A DNA stretch of 6,253 nucleotides from Oscillospiraceae bacterium (lineage in GTDB: Bacteria; Bacillota; Clostridia; Oscillospirales; Oscillospiraceae): NCBI GenBank assembly GCA_020025615.1, contig JAHHRT010000081.1:1-6253 (forward strand). Reading direction: 5' to 3'. This document shows positions 5,352 through 6,253 of this stretch, piece after piece. Every line of letters starts with the position of its first letter. Position 1 is the stretch's first letter. The translations under genes were made by a program, and so were the position numbers. A model generated the notes under the pieces. That model had not been told where the DNA came from. It saw only the letters and a list, made by a program, of their open reading frames with translations, and did no database searches.

Positions 5352-6230
5352 ATGGATTACAGCATTGAAAATGAGTATCTGAAAGTGACTGTCACCACCT
5401 TTGGTGCACAGCTTAAGAGCGTGATCCGCAAGTGCGACGGTGTGGAGCATATGTGGCAGGCAGACCCCGAGGTCTGGCGTTTCAGCGCACCCATCATGTT
5501 CCCCCACACCGGCAAGGTCGTGGACGGTGTGATTGATGTGAAGGGCAAGCGGTATGAGGCCGGTCAGCACGGCTTTGTGCGGCTCATGGAGCACAGCTTC
5601 GTGGAGCAGACCCAGGACAGCCTGACCCTGGAGATTTGCAGCAATGAGGAGACCCTGGAGAAGTTCCCCTTTGAATTCCGGCTGCTGTCCACCTTTACCC
5701 TGGAAAACGACACCCTGCATCACACCCTGACCGTTGAGAATCTGGACGACGAGAAGATGCCCTTCGGCATTGGCTTCCATCCCGGCTTTGCCCTGCCCTT
5801 TGACGATGCCCACAAGGCTACCGACTATGAGCTGCGGTTCAGCGAAGTGGAATCCCCTCTGTGCGTGAACTGTCTGCCCCTGGGCCTGCTCCATGGTGAC
5901 TGCTACTATCTGGGCAGCAACATTCAGACCATTCCCATTGATGAGCATCTGTTTGACAACGACAGCCACTGCATGGTGAACCTCAAGTCCCAGACCCTGG
6001 GCGTTTACGAGAAGGGCACCGGACGGGGCGTTGTGGTGAACATTCAGGACTTCCCCTATGTGCTGCTGTGGAGCAAGCCCGGTATGCCCAAGTATGTATG
6101 TATTGAGCCCTGGGAGAGCCTGCCCAGCCCTGAGAACGGCTCCACCAAGTGGGAAGAGAAGCCCGCCGCCGCCATTCTGAATCCCGGCGAGGCCTGGGCC
6201 ACCACCATGAGCGTATCCTTCGTCCGCTAA
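5352..6230 (+). CDS. Aldose 1-epimerase family protein (LacX-like galactose mutarotase)
   Basis: This 292-residue cytosolic protein has the galactose mutarotase beta-sandwich family pattern and is closest in character to LacX-type members, which are about this size. Such enzymes interconvert alpha and beta anomers of aldoses; the exact sugar for LacX-type members is poorly defined. Visible family landmarks are GQHGFVR with H73, FGIGFHPGF with H143 (expected general acid) and CIEPWESLP with E252 (expected general base). Substrate-contact candidates are R44 and N130. There is no signal peptide or membrane segment. The start at 5352 has GGAGG 7 bases upstream. The gene probably shares the uppP transcript, but a metabolic link between sugar anomers and carrier-lipid recycling is not obvious; it may serve general sugar uptake or supply wall sugar precursors. 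The gene is complete and ends 23 bases before the window edge. Confidence 0.92.
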   Translation: MDYSIENEYLKVTVTTFGAQLKSVIRKCDGVEHMWQADPEVWRFSAPIMFPHTGKVVDGVIDVKGKRYEAGQHGFVRLMEHSFVEQTQDSLTLEICSNEETLEKFPFEFRLLSTFTLENDTLHHTLTVENLDDEKMPFGIGFHPGFALPFDDAHKATDYELRFSEVESPLCVNCLPLGLLHGDCYYLGSNIQTIPIDEHLFDNDSHCMVNLKSQTLGVYEKGTGRGVVVNIQDFPYVLLWSKPGMPKYVCIEPWESLPSPENGSTKWEEKPAAAILNPGEAWATTMSVSFVR

Positions 6231-6231
6231 G

Positions 6232-6246
6232 GCGGCGAGTCGCCGC
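6232..6246 (+). terminator. GC-rich hairpin after the epimerase gene, cut by the window edge
   Basis: GCGGCG (6232-6237) and CGCCGC (6241-6246) can form a 6-bp stem around AGT, starting one base after the stop codon. The DNA palindrome extends to 7 bp per arm around a single G. Only AGACAAT follows before the window ends, so no U run is seen. It could be part of a terminator, a dispersed palindromic repeat, or chance in GC-rich sequence. Confidence 0.35.
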
Positions 6247-6253
6247 AGACAAT

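Noticed and set aside
4809..5969. Long minus-strand open frame (386 codons) opposite uppP and the epimerase gene
   Set aside because: It spans two well-supported genes on the other strand and their gap, has a low-complexity Gln/His/Gly-rich product and shows no family motif.

Overview
The window looks like chromosomal DNA of a moderately GC-rich Gram-positive anaerobe of the Clostridia, most likely an Oscillospiraceae/Ruminococcaceae-type gut bacterium. This is inferred from GC-rich third codon positions, AGGAGG-type ribosome binding sites, a clostridial-style OmpR-type two-component system, a bacterial FatA/FatB-like acyl-ACP thioesterase and a LacX-type aldose 1-epimerase. No marker in the window fixes the species. 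I see no insertion sequence, phage gene, CRISPR array, tRNA or rRNA.

Layout: two operons diverge from a regulatory region of about 308 bp (4198-4505). The leftward (minus-strand) operon has four tightly packed genes: an OmpR/PhoB-family response regulator (3511-4197), a membrane sensor histidine kinase (2083-3507), a membrane-anchored HtrA-like serine protease with a PDZ domain (809-2068) and an acyl-ACP thioesterase (64-804). Gaps between them are 3, 14 and 4 bp. The operon ends at a 15-bp perfect-stem terminator (18-57) that could work in both directions. The rightward operon has uppP (undecaprenyl-diphosphate phosphatase, 4506-5330) and, 21 bp later, a LacX-like aldose 1-epimerase (5352-6230). 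A small GC-rich hairpin follows at the window edge.

How the genes fit together: a response regulator and kinase beside HtrA resemble the CssRS/HtrB secretion-stress locus and, more loosely, the WalRK...HtrC locus of Bacillus. UppP recycles the lipid carrier for peptidoglycan and other wall polymers, and the thioesterase releases fatty acids from the pathway that supplies membrane lipids. The simplest reading is an envelope-stress module: sensor, regulator, extracytoplasmic protease or chaperone, and membrane-lipid adjustment, back-to-back with a wall-carrier gene.

The intergenic region is the most interesting part. It holds a good sigma-A-type promoter for uppP (TTGCAA, 17 bp, TATCAT) and a perfect TATAAT for the regulator operon with no good -35. 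Between them lie hexamers AGTGAA, TGTAAA and TGTGAA spaced 11 and 22 bp apart, which resemble WalR/PhoP-type boxes. The regulator mRNA would carry a leader of about 150 nt with two hairpins. Gene families are well supported; the regulatory wiring is inference.
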